Shown here: positions 1 to 6,242 of the stretch, in pieces
Numbering within the stretch: the first letter of the stretch is position 1
Layout of the letters: each line of letters starts with the position of its first letter
NCBI GenBank assembly: GCA_016928525.1
Contig: JAFGKO010000094.1
Coordinates: 1-8,907 of the forward strand
Length of the DNA stretch: 8,907 nt
Source of the DNA: Anaerolineales bacterium
GTDB lineage: Bacteria > Chloroflexota > Anaerolineae > Anaerolineales > Villigracilaceae
Direction of reading: 5' to 3'
Notes under the pieces: generated by a model
What the model saw: only the letters and a program-made list of their open reading frames with translations
The model's database searches: none
What the model was told of the DNA's origin: nothing
Position numbers and translations under genes: made by a program

Positions 1-200
1 CCTTTATCACCAATTGCATTCTGATGCACCCAATCATCAGTTGAGTATTGCTGAGTTTTCTCTATGAGCAACTAGCACCATTAGTTAGTAATATCGTGAT
101 GCCACGATGTCGCACGGTGATGAACTGGTTCTGGGCGCACGTTGACCACAATTTAAAGAAGGCATAGCAGCGAATTACGCTTTGCGGATTTTTGTAACAT
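1..200. other. Non-coding stretch without a recognisable gene
   Basis: No convincing gene is visible. The longest relevant plus-strand open stretch (about 45-167) is only some 40 codons, lacks a plausible ribosome binding site, and matches no family I recognise. Two small inverted repeats are present: CTGATG at 21-26 with CATCAG at 35-40, and ATCGTG at 93-98 with CACGAT at 103-108. They are not followed by T-runs. The segment may hold the 3' flank of a gene outside the window. Confidence 0.5.
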
Positions 201-245
201 AAAACGGGAGGCTTGGCAGGTTGTGATGCCGAGCCTCCCGTTTTT
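201..245 (-). terminator. Bidirectional rho-independent terminator
   Basis: Arms at 205-218 (CGGGAGGCTTGGCA) and 227-240 (TGCCGAGCCTCCCG) form a 14-bp stem with one G-U wobble and an 8-nt loop. Four A's precede it and five T's follow it on the plus strand, so it has a U-run in either direction. On the minus strand it begins 28 bases past the stop codon of the large NTPase gene and is its natural terminator. It would also stop any plus-strand transcript entering from the left. Confidence 0.9.
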
Positions 246-273
246 ATTACATTGCGTGTCTGCTGCTAATATC

Positions 274-3200
274 CTAAGGCGATGGCATTGGACATTGTGG
301 GAGGTGTAAATACTTTGTACACTCTTCTATGGTTAGTGAGCGGGTTACACGGGATTGAGCTAGAGAAAACAGTTCGTTAGTCGATAAGAGAAATGCCCGC
401 GCTGTCCCGTCTCCACTAGCAATAATAAGGTGAGGATCACTATCCGTTGGGATAAAGGCAACACCGGTTACACCCCCAAAGCTACCAGGCAACAATAACA
501 ATTCTTTACCGGTTATAACATCCCAGACTTTTGTTGTATTATCCTCACTACCTGTGGCTAAATACTTGCCATCTGGACTAAATGCCACAGATTGGATTTG
601 GGAATTATGTCCAGCGAGCGTTAGTAGTTGAGCGCCTGTTTCCACATCCCAAATGATCGCGGTTCCATCTCCACTCCCAGTCGCAAGCATTGAGCTGTCG
701 GGGCTATATGTAATATCAGGGAGGCCTGCTTGGTGACCTTCAAGTGTAAACAACAACTCCCAATTTTTGATATTCCATATTTTCGCGGTCTTATCCGTGC
801 TTGATGTTGCAAGTTGTTTTCCGTCCGGGCTAAAAGCTACGCCCAATACCAATCCAGCATGGTCGATGATCTCATGAATGAGTGTGCCCGTTTTTGTGTC
901 CCAAACCTTTGCGGTACCGTCAAAGCCACCAGTAACAATTAGGCTTCCATCGCTGCTGAATGCAATATCACGGACACCGTATTCGTGGCTCGCAAGCGTG
1001 AACAATTTTTCGCCGTTGGTAGTGTCCCAGATAATTGTGCTTCCATCAAGGCTTCCAGTTGCAAAGCGTCTACCATCAGAGTTAAATGCAACGCTTAGTA
1101 CCTTTAAATCATGACCTGATAACGTCAGACGCGGTTCTCCGGTTTCAGCGTTCCAAAAAGTAGCTGTGCCGTCACCGCCGTTGGTGGCGAATTCCATTCC
1201 ATTTGGATTGTACGCTATACGTGTTCCATAACTTGTTCTTGGCCCTAGGACAGCTATCGTTTCGTTTCCTGGGGCGAGGCTCCAAATTTTAACGGTTCCA
1301 TCCAGACTTGTGCTTGCCAGCCATTTACCATCTGGGCTGAAAGCTAACCCCATTACCCAACCGGTATGACCAGATAAAACGAGAAGTTCGCGCCCGGTTG
1401 TGGCATCCATCAGTGTAATTGCATTCCTGCTGGAGGCGTTTCCACTTGGAGTAGCCAATAATGACCCGTCTGGGCTAAATTTACCCCCGGCGCTATTTGG
1501 GATTAGAAGAATTTCCTGATCCATAAATGCAGGAGTATCCTGGTCGATGTCTACGTCGATTTGCCATATATGCAACCCGTCAGCAGTTCCAAACATGAGC
1601 TGCGTCCCGGCTGGATTGAAAGTGATGCTATCCACTAGCCCGGTGAATTCTGAATAACTATGGACAATGTCCCCGGTGGCGGTATTCCAGACTTTGATTG
1701 TGGCGTCATCGCTGGCCGTTATCAGCCATTTCCCATCTGGACTGAAGGTGACTCCTTCGAGTGCGCCAGTGTGGTGTTTTGACTTTGAAAGAACCTTGCC
1801 AGTTGCCGTGTTCCACAGGATTACGGTTCCATCGAGGCTTCCAGCAGCAATGTAAGCTCCATCTCTACTGAAAGCGACAGCCGTCGCTTCTGACTGAAGC
1901 CCGGTAAGCGCTTGAATGATATCGCCATTGGTTGGATCGTATATTTTGATCAGGTTACTGTCACATGCGACGAGAAGCTTCCCGTCTGGGCTGTAAGTGA
2001 TGCGCTGTGTGGAAACAAAGTCGCTCGGTTCTGTCTCGCCTGGCAGGCGGAGTATTTCTTGACCGGTCAGCGCATCCCAAAGGATCACTGTCCCATCATC
2101 TCCAATCGAAGTGAACTGCTTTCCATCCGGGCTGAAATCTACTGATAAAACCCTGGTTTGGTGATTTGTAAGGGTCATCCGGACGGGGGAAGCTATGATA
2201 GAACGATGAAGTGCTTCTAAAGATTCTGGCAATACAAAACCATCCTCAGATCGCGTAGCTGAAACAGATTGCAGTGCTAATAGTATGCTGCGCTCAGGGT
2301 CTATGTTCAAGTTGTTGAGCGAAGCAGCGGCTAGTTCTCTCGATGTAGCAATCCGACGTTCGGCTTCGGCTGCAACAGCAATCTGCCGTGCCCGAAAGCC
2401 TTGATACATTGCCACGCTAAACATAATCAATGTCAAGATAAAGGCGCCGGTCAAGTACATGGCACGCTTACGCAGTTGGGTTGTGGCTTGTTGCTGTGTT
2501 TCTACCAGGGTTCGTGCGGCTTCTAATTCACGCTGGCGACGGGCTTCCCGTTCGGATTCTTCCCGATTTGCCAGTTCTTGTGAAGCCTCTAAAAATGTTT
2601 CTTCTAAGGCACTCAAGGCATCTGTATGAGTCTTGGCCCATGCAATTGCCTGGGTCAGACGTGCACCGCGATAAAGCTCGCTGGGATCGCGTTGGCGACG
2701 TTCCCAACTATTCGCTGCCAGGGTTAGATGACGATGCAGGCGCAATCCTTCCCGGTCCTCTGCCAACCATTCCCGTAGTGTCGGCCACTCTCGAATCAAG
2801 GCTTCGTGCGCGACTTCTGCGACCTCGTTGTCCATAGTAATCAGACGGGCATTCGCCATCCTGGTCAATACTTCCCGGACGATGGGTTCATCCTCCGGAT
2901 GGCGGATCAATTCTTCGAATGGGACGCGCCGGCGAGTGTCGACGGCATCTTCGACATCCCCGAACTGGGTCAAGCGCAGGAAGATGTTGCGCGCAACCCG
3001 CTGTTGTGTATCATCGAATTCATTTTGAAAGATATCGTCAGCGGTATTGGCTATTGCACCGCGGACACCCCCGGTTGCGAGGTAGCTGGACACAGTCAAT
3101 TTGCGTCCCTGGCGTTGATTCCAGGTCTCCAGCAACGCGTGTGACATCAAGGGCAGCGCACCCGGCTCTGGGAAATGCTCTCCATCAGCGCCAATTTCCT

Positions 3201-4221
3201 GTAACAGCAAATCAACTAGCCCGGGTTCAAGCTCCCAACTGCCGCGCCGGGCCGGTTTTTCGATTGCTTGGCGCATCTCCTGGGTAGTCATCGCGCCGAT
3301 GTATTCCTGTTGATCGGCTAACGCATCACGTAATGTTGGATAAGGGGCACATTGACTGTAGAAATCTGCTCGTAAGACGAGCACTACAAATGTCGCTCCT
3401 CCTTGCTCGGTGGCGGCTGTCATTAAATTGTTGATGAACGCAGCTCGTTCTGTTTCGCTTCGACAGAGGGTGAAAAGTTCTTCGAACTGGTCGACAACCA
3501 GTAATAGATTTTCGGGAATGGGAGGGTAAGGTGTTTCTTTTTCGTCTTTACTTGTGATCCGAGAAACTGTCAGATGCAGTGTCCGTTGGTCGTGAGCAAG
3601 ATCATCTATGAGCCGCGCGGTGGAAATAACGGAAGCGGATTCTCGGGTCAGGATCGAAGCGAGTTTTTCAAGGGGGCGGTCAGTCGGTGTTAAGCTGTAA
3701 ATCATCCAGTTCGAGAAGGGGGAGATAGGGCGCAACGCAGGGATCATCCCTGCTCGGATAATGGATGATTTTCCACTTCCGGATGCACCAACAACAGCCA
3801 GAAAACGACAGGGACTATCTGTAGGCAGGTATGCCCGCAAGGTATCTACCAGACTGGATGTAATTTCTTCGCGGCCAAAGAAAAGGCTCGAGTCGGATTC
3901 GTCGAAAAATTGGAGACCCTTATAGGGGGGGAATCCAGGAACCTGTTCCTTTTCTTGTGGCGGTTCAACCGCCAGTTCAAGCAAACGATCGGCAACTTCT
4001 GGATCGTCTTCCAAGTCGAGCGCAGGGATAAAGCGGGCAGTGACCGTTACTAGGTCAGGCTGACGTTGATTCAATTCCAAACGACTGATCTGAGCGTGGC
4101 TGTAGCCGACCGCGATGGAGAGTTCGCGTTGCGTCAGGCCAGATCGGCGTCGAAGAAACTTAAGTAAGTCGCCAAAGCTCGTAAAACGTTCCATCGCAAT
4201 TTTAGACATTTGACTGCGCAT
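274..4221 (-). CDS. XRE-HTH / nSTAND NTPase / 14x WD40 repeat protein
   Basis: Predicted signalling NTPase of the STAND class. Domains in order: XRE-type helix-turn-helix (about 14-70, helix pair around QRELSIAVGYSHAQISRLE); the FPPYKGLQFF...FFGRE entry motif of nSTAND1-type NTPases (97-118); Walker A GASGSGKS (145-152); Walker B LLLVVDQFEELF (239-250); a helical extension; a charged coiled coil (about 545-586); one hydrophobic membrane segment (about 589-606); a helical linker containing IDPERSILLALQSVSAT (640-656); then fourteen WD40 repeats (about 691-1280), enough for two seven-bladed propellers. The tail RSLTIEECTKYLHLPQC is typical of full-length relatives, so the C-terminus looks intact. 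The start at 4221 is preferred because AAGGG lies 6 bases upstream; later in-frame Met5 and Met10 lack such a site. STAND proteins usually switch on by ATP-driven oligomerisation after the repeat domain senses a ligand. The ligand, the output, and the side of the membrane holding the propellers cannot be read from sequence. The gene is divergent from two small membrane/exported proteins. Family assignment is firm; biological role is unknown. Confidence 0.93.
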   Translation of the reverse strand: MRSQMSKIAMERFTSFGDLLKFLRRRSGLTQRELSIAVGYSHAQISRLELNQRQPDLVTVTARFIPALDLEDDPEVADRLLELAVEPPQEKEQVPGFPPYKGLQFFDESDSSLFFGREEITSSLVDTLRAYLPTDSPCRFLAVVGASGSGKSSIIRAGMIPALRPISPFSNWMIYSLTPTDRPLEKLASILTRESASVISTARLIDDLAHDQRTLHLTVSRITSKDEKETPYPPIPENLLLVVDQFEELFTLCRSETERAAFINNLMTAATEQGGATFVVLVLRADFYSQCAPYPTLRDALADQQEYIGAMTTQEMRQAIEKPARRGSWELEPGLVDLLLQEIGADGEHFPEPGALPLMSHALLETWNQRQGRKLTVSSYLATGGVRGAIANTADDIFQNEFDDTQQRVARNIFLRLTQFGDVEDAVDTRRRVPFEELIRHPEDEPIVREVLTRMANARLITMDNEVAEVAHEALIREWPTLREWLAEDREGLRLHRHLTLAANSWERRQRDPSELYRGARLTQAIAWAKTHTDALSALEETFLEASQELANREESEREARRQRELEAARTLVETQQQATTQLRKRAMYLTGAFILTLIMFSVAMYQGFRARQIAVAAEAERRIATSRELAAASLNNLNIDPERSILLALQSVSATRSEDGFVLPESLEALHRSIIASPVRMTLTNHQTRVLSVDFSPDGKQFTSIGDDGTVILWDALTGQEILRLPGETEPSDFVSTQRITYSPDGKLLVACDSNLIKIYDPTNGDIIQALTGLQSEATAVAFSRDGAYIAAGSLDGTVILWNTATGKVLSKSKHHTGALEGVTFSPDGKWLITASDDATIKVWNTATGDIVHSYSEFTGLVDSITFNPAGTQLMFGTADGLHIWQIDVDIDQDTPAFMDQEILLIPNSAGGKFSPDGSLLATPSGNASSRNAITLMDATTGRELLVLSGHTGWVMGLAFSPDGKWLASTSLDGTVKIWSLAPGNETIAVLGPRTSYGTRIAYNPNGMEFATNGGDGTATFWNAETGEPRLTLSGHDLKVLSVAFNSDGRRFATGSLDGSTIIWDTTNGEKLFTLASHEYGVRDIAFSSDGSLIVTGGFDGTAKVWDTKTGTLIHEIIDHAGLVLGVAFSPDGKQLATSSTDKTAKIWNIKNWELLFTLEGHQAGLPDITYSPDSSMLATGSGDGTAIIWDVETGAQLLTLAGHNSQIQSVAFSPDGKYLATGSEDNTTKVWDVITGKELLLLPGSFGGVTGVAFIPTDSDPHLIIASGDGTARAFLLSTNELFSLAQSRVTRSLTIEECTKYLHLPQCPMPSP

Positions 4222-4227
4222 TCAACA

Positions 4228-4232
4228 CCCTT
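4228..4232 (-). promoter_or_regulatory. Ribosome binding site fixing the NTPase start
   Basis: On the minus strand AAGGG lies 6 bases before the ATG at 4221-4219. The two following in-frame ATG codons (Met5, Met10) have no purine-rich box at a suitable distance, so this site decides the start. Confidence 0.6.
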
Positions 4233-4265
4233 AGTGATTGATATAAACCCTGCGAACTGCAACTG

Positions 4266-4271
4266 ATTATA
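4266..4271 (-). promoter_or_regulatory. Candidate -10 box of the NTPase gene
   Basis: The minus strand reads a perfect TATAAT here, which would start transcription roughly 35-40 bases before the start codon. No good -35 lies at 16-18 bp. A perfect minus-strand TTGACA (4304-4299) is 27 bp away, too far for a standard sigma-70 pair. The expected -35 position falls inside the 4276-4298 dyad, which suggests a regulated or activator-dependent promoter. Confidence 0.4.
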
Positions 4272-4275
4272 TGAT

Positions 4276-4298
4276 AAATTCGCCCCATTGGTGAATTT
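4276..4298. promoter_or_regulatory. 23-bp dyad, candidate operator of the divergent region
   Basis: AAATTCGCC (4276-4284) and GGTGAATTT (4290-4298) are 9-bp inverted arms with one mismatch and a 5-bp spacer (CCATT). The dyad starts 4 bp upstream of the TATAAT of the NTPase gene and ends at a TTGTCA that could serve as a plus-strand -35. Size and placement suit a dimeric XRE-family repressor. Binding by the HTH domain of the adjacent NTPase is inference. Confidence 0.4.
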
Positions 4299-4387
4299 TG
4301 TCAACTTTGGTTAGGACTTGGATGCTAAAGTTTATGCAATTGTATCGAAGCAGCTAACAAATCCCTGTTTCGGAAAAGGAGACTCTT

Positions 4388-4699
4388 ATGATTAAGAACC
4401 GTTTGTCCAATGCTTTTATTGTCGTGATACTGATCTTGATGGTGTTATTCACAATCTATGGATCACTCGAGACTAATAAAGTTGTTTTTGCAGCAGAGCA
4501 TTCAAATGAACCGGCTTATTGGTCTGACGCCCCGGAATGTATCTGGTCAGAAGCTGATCGTGCTTCTATCCGTTCCGTGTACCTGGAAGATATTGGAATC
4601 TCACTGCCACGCACGGACAGTGGTTATACCGGTTACGATGGTGGGTTGATCTATTTGCTTTCAGAATATCGTTCTTGCCAGGCAGGAGAGGAGAAGTAA
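4388..4699 (+). CDS. Small exported or N-terminally anchored protein, family unknown
   Basis: 103 residues, not matched to any family I know. Residues 1-6 are basic (MIKNRL), followed by a hydrophobic stretch at about 9-24 (AFIVVILILMVLFTIY), as in a signal peptide or N-terminal anchor. A signal peptidase I site is plausible after VFA (33-35). The mature part is short, acidic and aromatic, with two cysteines (C51, C97) that could pair outside the cell, and a Gly/Tyr-rich patch GYTGYDGG (79-86). A good ribosome binding site, AGGAG at 4377-4381, lies 6 bases before the ATG. It forms a two-gene operon with the next gene (1-base gap) and is divergent from the STAND NTPase. It could be a ligand, sensor or partner of that protein, but only the arrangement supports this. 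Confidence 0.72.
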   Translation: MIKNRLSNAFIVVILILMVLFTIYGSLETNKVVFAAEHSNEPAYWSDAPECIWSEADRASIRSVYLEDIGISLPRTDSGYTGYDGGLIYLLSEYRSCQAGEEK

Positions 4700-4700
4700 G

Positions 4701-4883
4701 ATGAACTACTCCTTTTATGAAAACAGAACGAAAGAAAAGGTCAGGGAAGTGCTGGAAGAAGGAAGGCGAAGTCAGGCGTTCAACAAATTTGGCGCCCCAA
4801 AAATCAACCTGCTTCGTAAGTTGCCTAAATATATGCTTGTGCTATTGGGCATCTTAGGGTTGGTGATGCTTTTTATGCGCTAA
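4701..4883 (+). CDS. 60-residue C-tail-anchored membrane protein, family unknown
   Basis: A charged N-terminal half (about 8-25, NRTKEKVREVLEEGRRSQ) is likely helical and amphipathic. A basic stretch (KINLLRKLPK, 34-43) is followed by one hydrophobic segment at 44-59 (YMLVLLGILGLVMLFM), ending at R60. This predicts a tail-anchored protein with its N-terminus in the cytoplasm under the positive-inside rule. The ATG comes one base after the upstream stop, and AGGAG at 4689-4693 lies inside the upstream gene 7 bases before the start, so the two genes are very probably translationally coupled. No clear terminator follows. No known family is recognised. Membrane-protein size and charge pattern overlap with small toxins and small regulatory membrane proteins, and neither can be claimed. 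Confidence 0.65.
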   Translation: MNYSFYENRTKEKVREVLEEGRRSQAFNKFGAPKINLLRKLPKYMLVLLGILGLVMLFMR

Positions 4884-4914
4884 TTGATGTGGTTTCCAAA
4901 TCCCTGAAATAATA

Positions 4915-4930
4915 ATTTGACACGTCAAAT
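4915..4930. promoter_or_regulatory. 16-bp perfect dyad (operator-like)
   Basis: ATTTGAC (4915-4921) and GTCAAAT (4924-4930) are perfect 7-bp inverted arms separated by AC. The half-site core CACGTCA recurs at 4939-4945. There is no T-run, so it is not a terminator. It lies 31 bases after the small membrane protein gene and contains TTGACA (4917-4922), but no convincing -10 follows. It could be a regulator binding site; its target gene is unclear. Confidence 0.3.
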
Positions 4931-5000
4931 CGGTTAATCACGTCATAAGTGGTTGCAAATTCTTGTGTCCCATCACAATAAAGGTCGTGCCAGTTTTCGG

Positions 5001-5080
5001 CAGCCCGGGTGCGGGTTGGGATTTTCGTGCAAGGCTGCCAATTCTCTTGTCCCAGCCCGGAGCATGCTTCGGGCTGGGAT
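5001..5080. repeat. Duplicated GC-rich hairpin pair
   Basis: Two related hairpins lie 52 bases apart, start to start. The first (5001-5018) pairs CAGCCCG with CGGGTTG (one wobble) around a 4-nt loop and continues GGGAT. The second (5051-5078) pairs CCCAGCCCGGAGCA with TGCTTCGGGCTGGG (one wobble) and also continues with GAT. Both begin CAGCCCGG. GGCAGCC (4999-5005) can alternatively pair with GGCTGCC (5033-5039), giving mutually exclusive folds. No long U-run follows, so a terminator is less likely than a structured RNA or a repeated intergenic element. Confidence 0.4.
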
Positions 5081-5189
5081 ACCTCTGGGGGCGTATCTAC
5101 TGGTACGTGGGCTTTGAAGGTTACCAATTTTTTATATAAACATTCTGATAAAACGCTAATAGTGGGGTGTGTTATTCATCCATCCAGCA

Positions 5190-5198
5190 TGTTATAAT
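5190..5198 (+). promoter_or_regulatory. Extended -10 promoter element
   Basis: TGTTATAAT is a perfect extended -10 (TGn plus TATAAT). It lies about 164 bases upstream of the tRNA and is followed by a T-rich run. There is no good -35. It could add a longer transcript through the tRNA gene or start an unrecognised small RNA. Confidence 0.3.
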
Positions 5199-5299
5199 TT
5201 TTTAAGGTAAGCTTGGAAAATAGAAAAAGCAGCGGATTTGGCTGTTTCTCGACTTGTAAATAAGCATCGAAAAAACACGGTTAGATCACAGACTGCGGG

Positions 5300-5305
5300 T
5301 ATAAT
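5300..5305 (+). promoter_or_regulatory. Candidate -10 box for the tRNA gene
   Basis: A perfect TATAAT ends 56 bases before the tRNA 5' end and would give a leader of about 50 bases that RNase P removes. The -35 region (about 5276-5283) has no good TTGACA match, so the call rests on the -10 box and position. Confidence 0.4.
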
Positions 5306-5361
5306 GGTAGGGATAGATCTCGTCAAATAAGTCGGTTGGGAATCCATCGGAACTTGCATGT

Positions 5362-5435
<74 letters not shown>

Positions 5436-5438
5436 CTG

Positions 5439-5504
5439 GCAGAACAAGTTCTGTAAGAAGATAGTTCCAGTGGAACTATCTTCAGGGGCAAAACTTCGTT
5501 CTGC
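5439..5504 (+). other. Nested stem-loop element just after the tRNA
   Basis: GCAGAAC (5439-5445) can pair locally with GTTCTG (5448-5453) or at a distance with GTTCTGC (5498-5504). The long-range stem would enclose a perfect 12-bp hairpin at 5457-5483: GAAGATAGTTCC, loop AGT, GGAACTATCTTC. No U-run follows that hairpin. It starts four bases after the tRNA 3' end, so it belongs to the pre-tRNA trailer and may guide 3' processing or protect the transcript. Confidence 0.5.
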
Positions 5505-5510
5505 TCCGTG

Positions 5511-5538
5511 GGCAATGTTTCTTGAAACATTGCCTTTT
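5511..5538 (+). terminator. Probable terminator of the tRNA-Arg transcript
   Basis: GGCAATGTTT (5511-5520), loop CTTG, AAACATTGCC (5525-5534), then TTTT (5535-5538). The stem is a perfect 10 bp, or 11 with the C-G closing pair. This is the first hairpin after the tRNA followed directly by a T-run. Confidence 0.65.
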
Positions 5539-5564
5539 GGAAAAATGTTTTTAAACATTTTTCC
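5539..5564. repeat. Perfect 12-bp hairpin, sibling of the preceding terminator
   Basis: GGAAAAATGTTT (5539-5550), TT, AAACATTTTTCC (5553-5564). It follows the previous hairpin with only TTTT between and shares its AATGTTT...AAACATT core, so the two look like diverged copies. It may be a second terminator or form a larger structure with its neighbour. Confidence 0.5.
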
Positions 5565-5594
5565 CATTTATTGGTATGTTACTTGCCAGGTGGG

Positions 5595-5615
5595 CCAGAC
5601 GCATGTCTGGTTTTT
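5595..5615 (+). terminator. Terminator-like hairpin ahead of tpx
   Basis: CCAGAC (5595-5600), loop GCAT, GTCTGG (5605-5610), then TTTTT (5611-5615). An outer stem TGCCAG (5584-5589) with CTGGCA (5620-5625) can form around it. It is either a last read-through stop after the tRNA or, if the tpx promoter is upstream (an extended -10 TGGTATGTT lies at 5572-5580), a leader attenuator. The stem is short, so efficiency is uncertain. Confidence 0.5.
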
Positions 5616-5655
5616 GGCGCTGGCACACATTTTTGGAGGCGAATAGAGCGTTATT

Positions 5656-6171
5656 ATGGAAAGAAAAGGTTTGTTACAAGTAGGTGGCAAGGATGCCACC
5701 ATTATTGGTGCGGATATTGAAGTTGGTCGGCAAGCTCCCCATTTTACGGCGCATACAAACGACTGGCAGATGATCGACGTGCTGGATGACACCGCCGGCA
5801 AGGTGCGTATCATTGCAGCGGTGCCCTCGCTGGAAACCGACGTGTGCGACCGCGAGACACGCCGCTTCAATGAGGAAGCTGCCGCATTAGGTGAAGACAT
5901 TGTCATCGTCACGATCAGCACCGACCTGCCCTATACCCAGAAGCGTTGGTGTGGGGCAGCGGGCGTCAATCAGGTCTTGGTAGTTTCCGACCATTACGAT
6001 GTCAATTTCGGCGAACAATATGGCTGCCTCGTAAAAGAACGCCGTACGCTGCGCCGGGCTGTTTTCGTTGTCGGCCGGGATGGGGTTGTAACTTATGCCG
6101 ATTACATGCCGGAACTGGGCATCGAACCGAATTACGCTGAAGTGCTGGAAGCGGCCAAGCAGGCGCTGTAA
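5656..6171 (+). CDS. tpx: Thiol peroxidase (atypical 2-Cys peroxiredoxin, Tpx)
   Basis: 171 residues, normal length for the Tpx family, which reduces hydrogen peroxide and preferably alkyl hydroperoxides in the cytoplasm with thioredoxin as reductant. Visible hallmarks are the N-terminal VGRQAPHF; the peroxidatic motif VPSLETDVCDRETRRFN with T61 and C64; and the resolving cysteine C99 in TQKRWCGAAG, which forms the intramolecular disulfide with C64. A third cysteine, C124 (EQYGCL), is outside the usual pair. The C-terminal strand FVVGRDGVVTYADYMPEL is standard. The ATG at 5656 has only a weak nearby purine stretch (AGAG, 5645-5648); a stronger GGAGG at 5635-5639 is 16 bases away. An in-frame stop at 5644 rules out much extension. 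It is the first gene of the tpx-hsp20-lon series, 71 bases before the next, so co-transcription is likely though not proven. Confidence 0.95.
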   Translation: MERKGLLQVGGKDATIIGADIEVGRQAPHFTAHTNDWQMIDVLDDTAGKVRIIAAVPSLETDVCDRETRRFNEEAAALGEDIVIVTISTDLPYTQKRWCGAAGVNQVLVVSDHYDVNFGEQYGCLVKERRTLRRAVFVVGRDGVVTYADYMPELGIEPNYAEVLEAAKQAL

Positions 6172-6206
6172 GCTAACTGCTGTAAGTTGTAGTTCTGCGC
6201 ACGAGT

Positions 6207-6242
6207 CCCGGCTGAAAGCTGCCGGGGAAAAGGAAGTTTTCC
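6207..6242 (+). promoter_or_regulatory. Structured hsp20 leader with Shine-Dalgarno in a hairpin loop
   Basis: GGAAAA (6226-6231) and TTTTCC (6237-6242) form a perfect 6-bp stem whose 5-nt loop is GGAAG. Most of the ribosome binding site AGGAAG (6231-6236) lies in that loop, and the stem ends directly at the GTG start. A second hairpin, CCCGGC (6207-6212) with GCCGGG (6221-6226), lies just upstream and competes for G6226. The weak A-U-rich stem fits heat-melted RNA thermometers found in front of small heat-shock genes. It matches no named class I can verify. Confidence 0.4.

Larger units (their letters stand above)
4884..5361. other. Long intergenic region before the tRNA gene
   Basis: No gene can be supported over about 480 bases. 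It contains a 16-bp dyad, a duplicated GC-rich hairpin and two TATAAT boxes, each listed separately. A minus-strand frame stays open from about 5175 to 4873, and its translation (for example DLYCDGTQEFATTYDVINRF) is not obviously low-complexity. It has no ATG, only a TTG at 5127 without a ribosome binding site, and it overlaps the 3' end of the preceding gene. At best it is a decayed fragment. Confidence 0.45.

Noticed and set aside
878..3287. Several plus-strand frames of 60-120 codons
   Set aside because: They lie antisense to the continuous STAND-WD40 gene and show no domains or start signals of their own.
4298..4331. Sigma-70 promoter for the small gene pair
   Set aside because: TTGTCA (4298-4303) is a fair -35, but at 17 bp only GATGCT follows. 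The better TGCTAAAGT (4323-4331) is 22 bp away. Too weak to annotate.
4873..5127. 84-codon minus-strand frame between the small genes and the tRNA
   Set aside because: It has a TTG start without a ribosome binding site, overlaps the 3' end of the small membrane protein gene, and contains the duplicated hairpin. At most it is a decayed gene fragment.
5440..5615. CRISPR-like or insertion-sequence end
   Set aside because: The stems differ from each other, there are no regular spacers, and no transposase or target duplication is visible.
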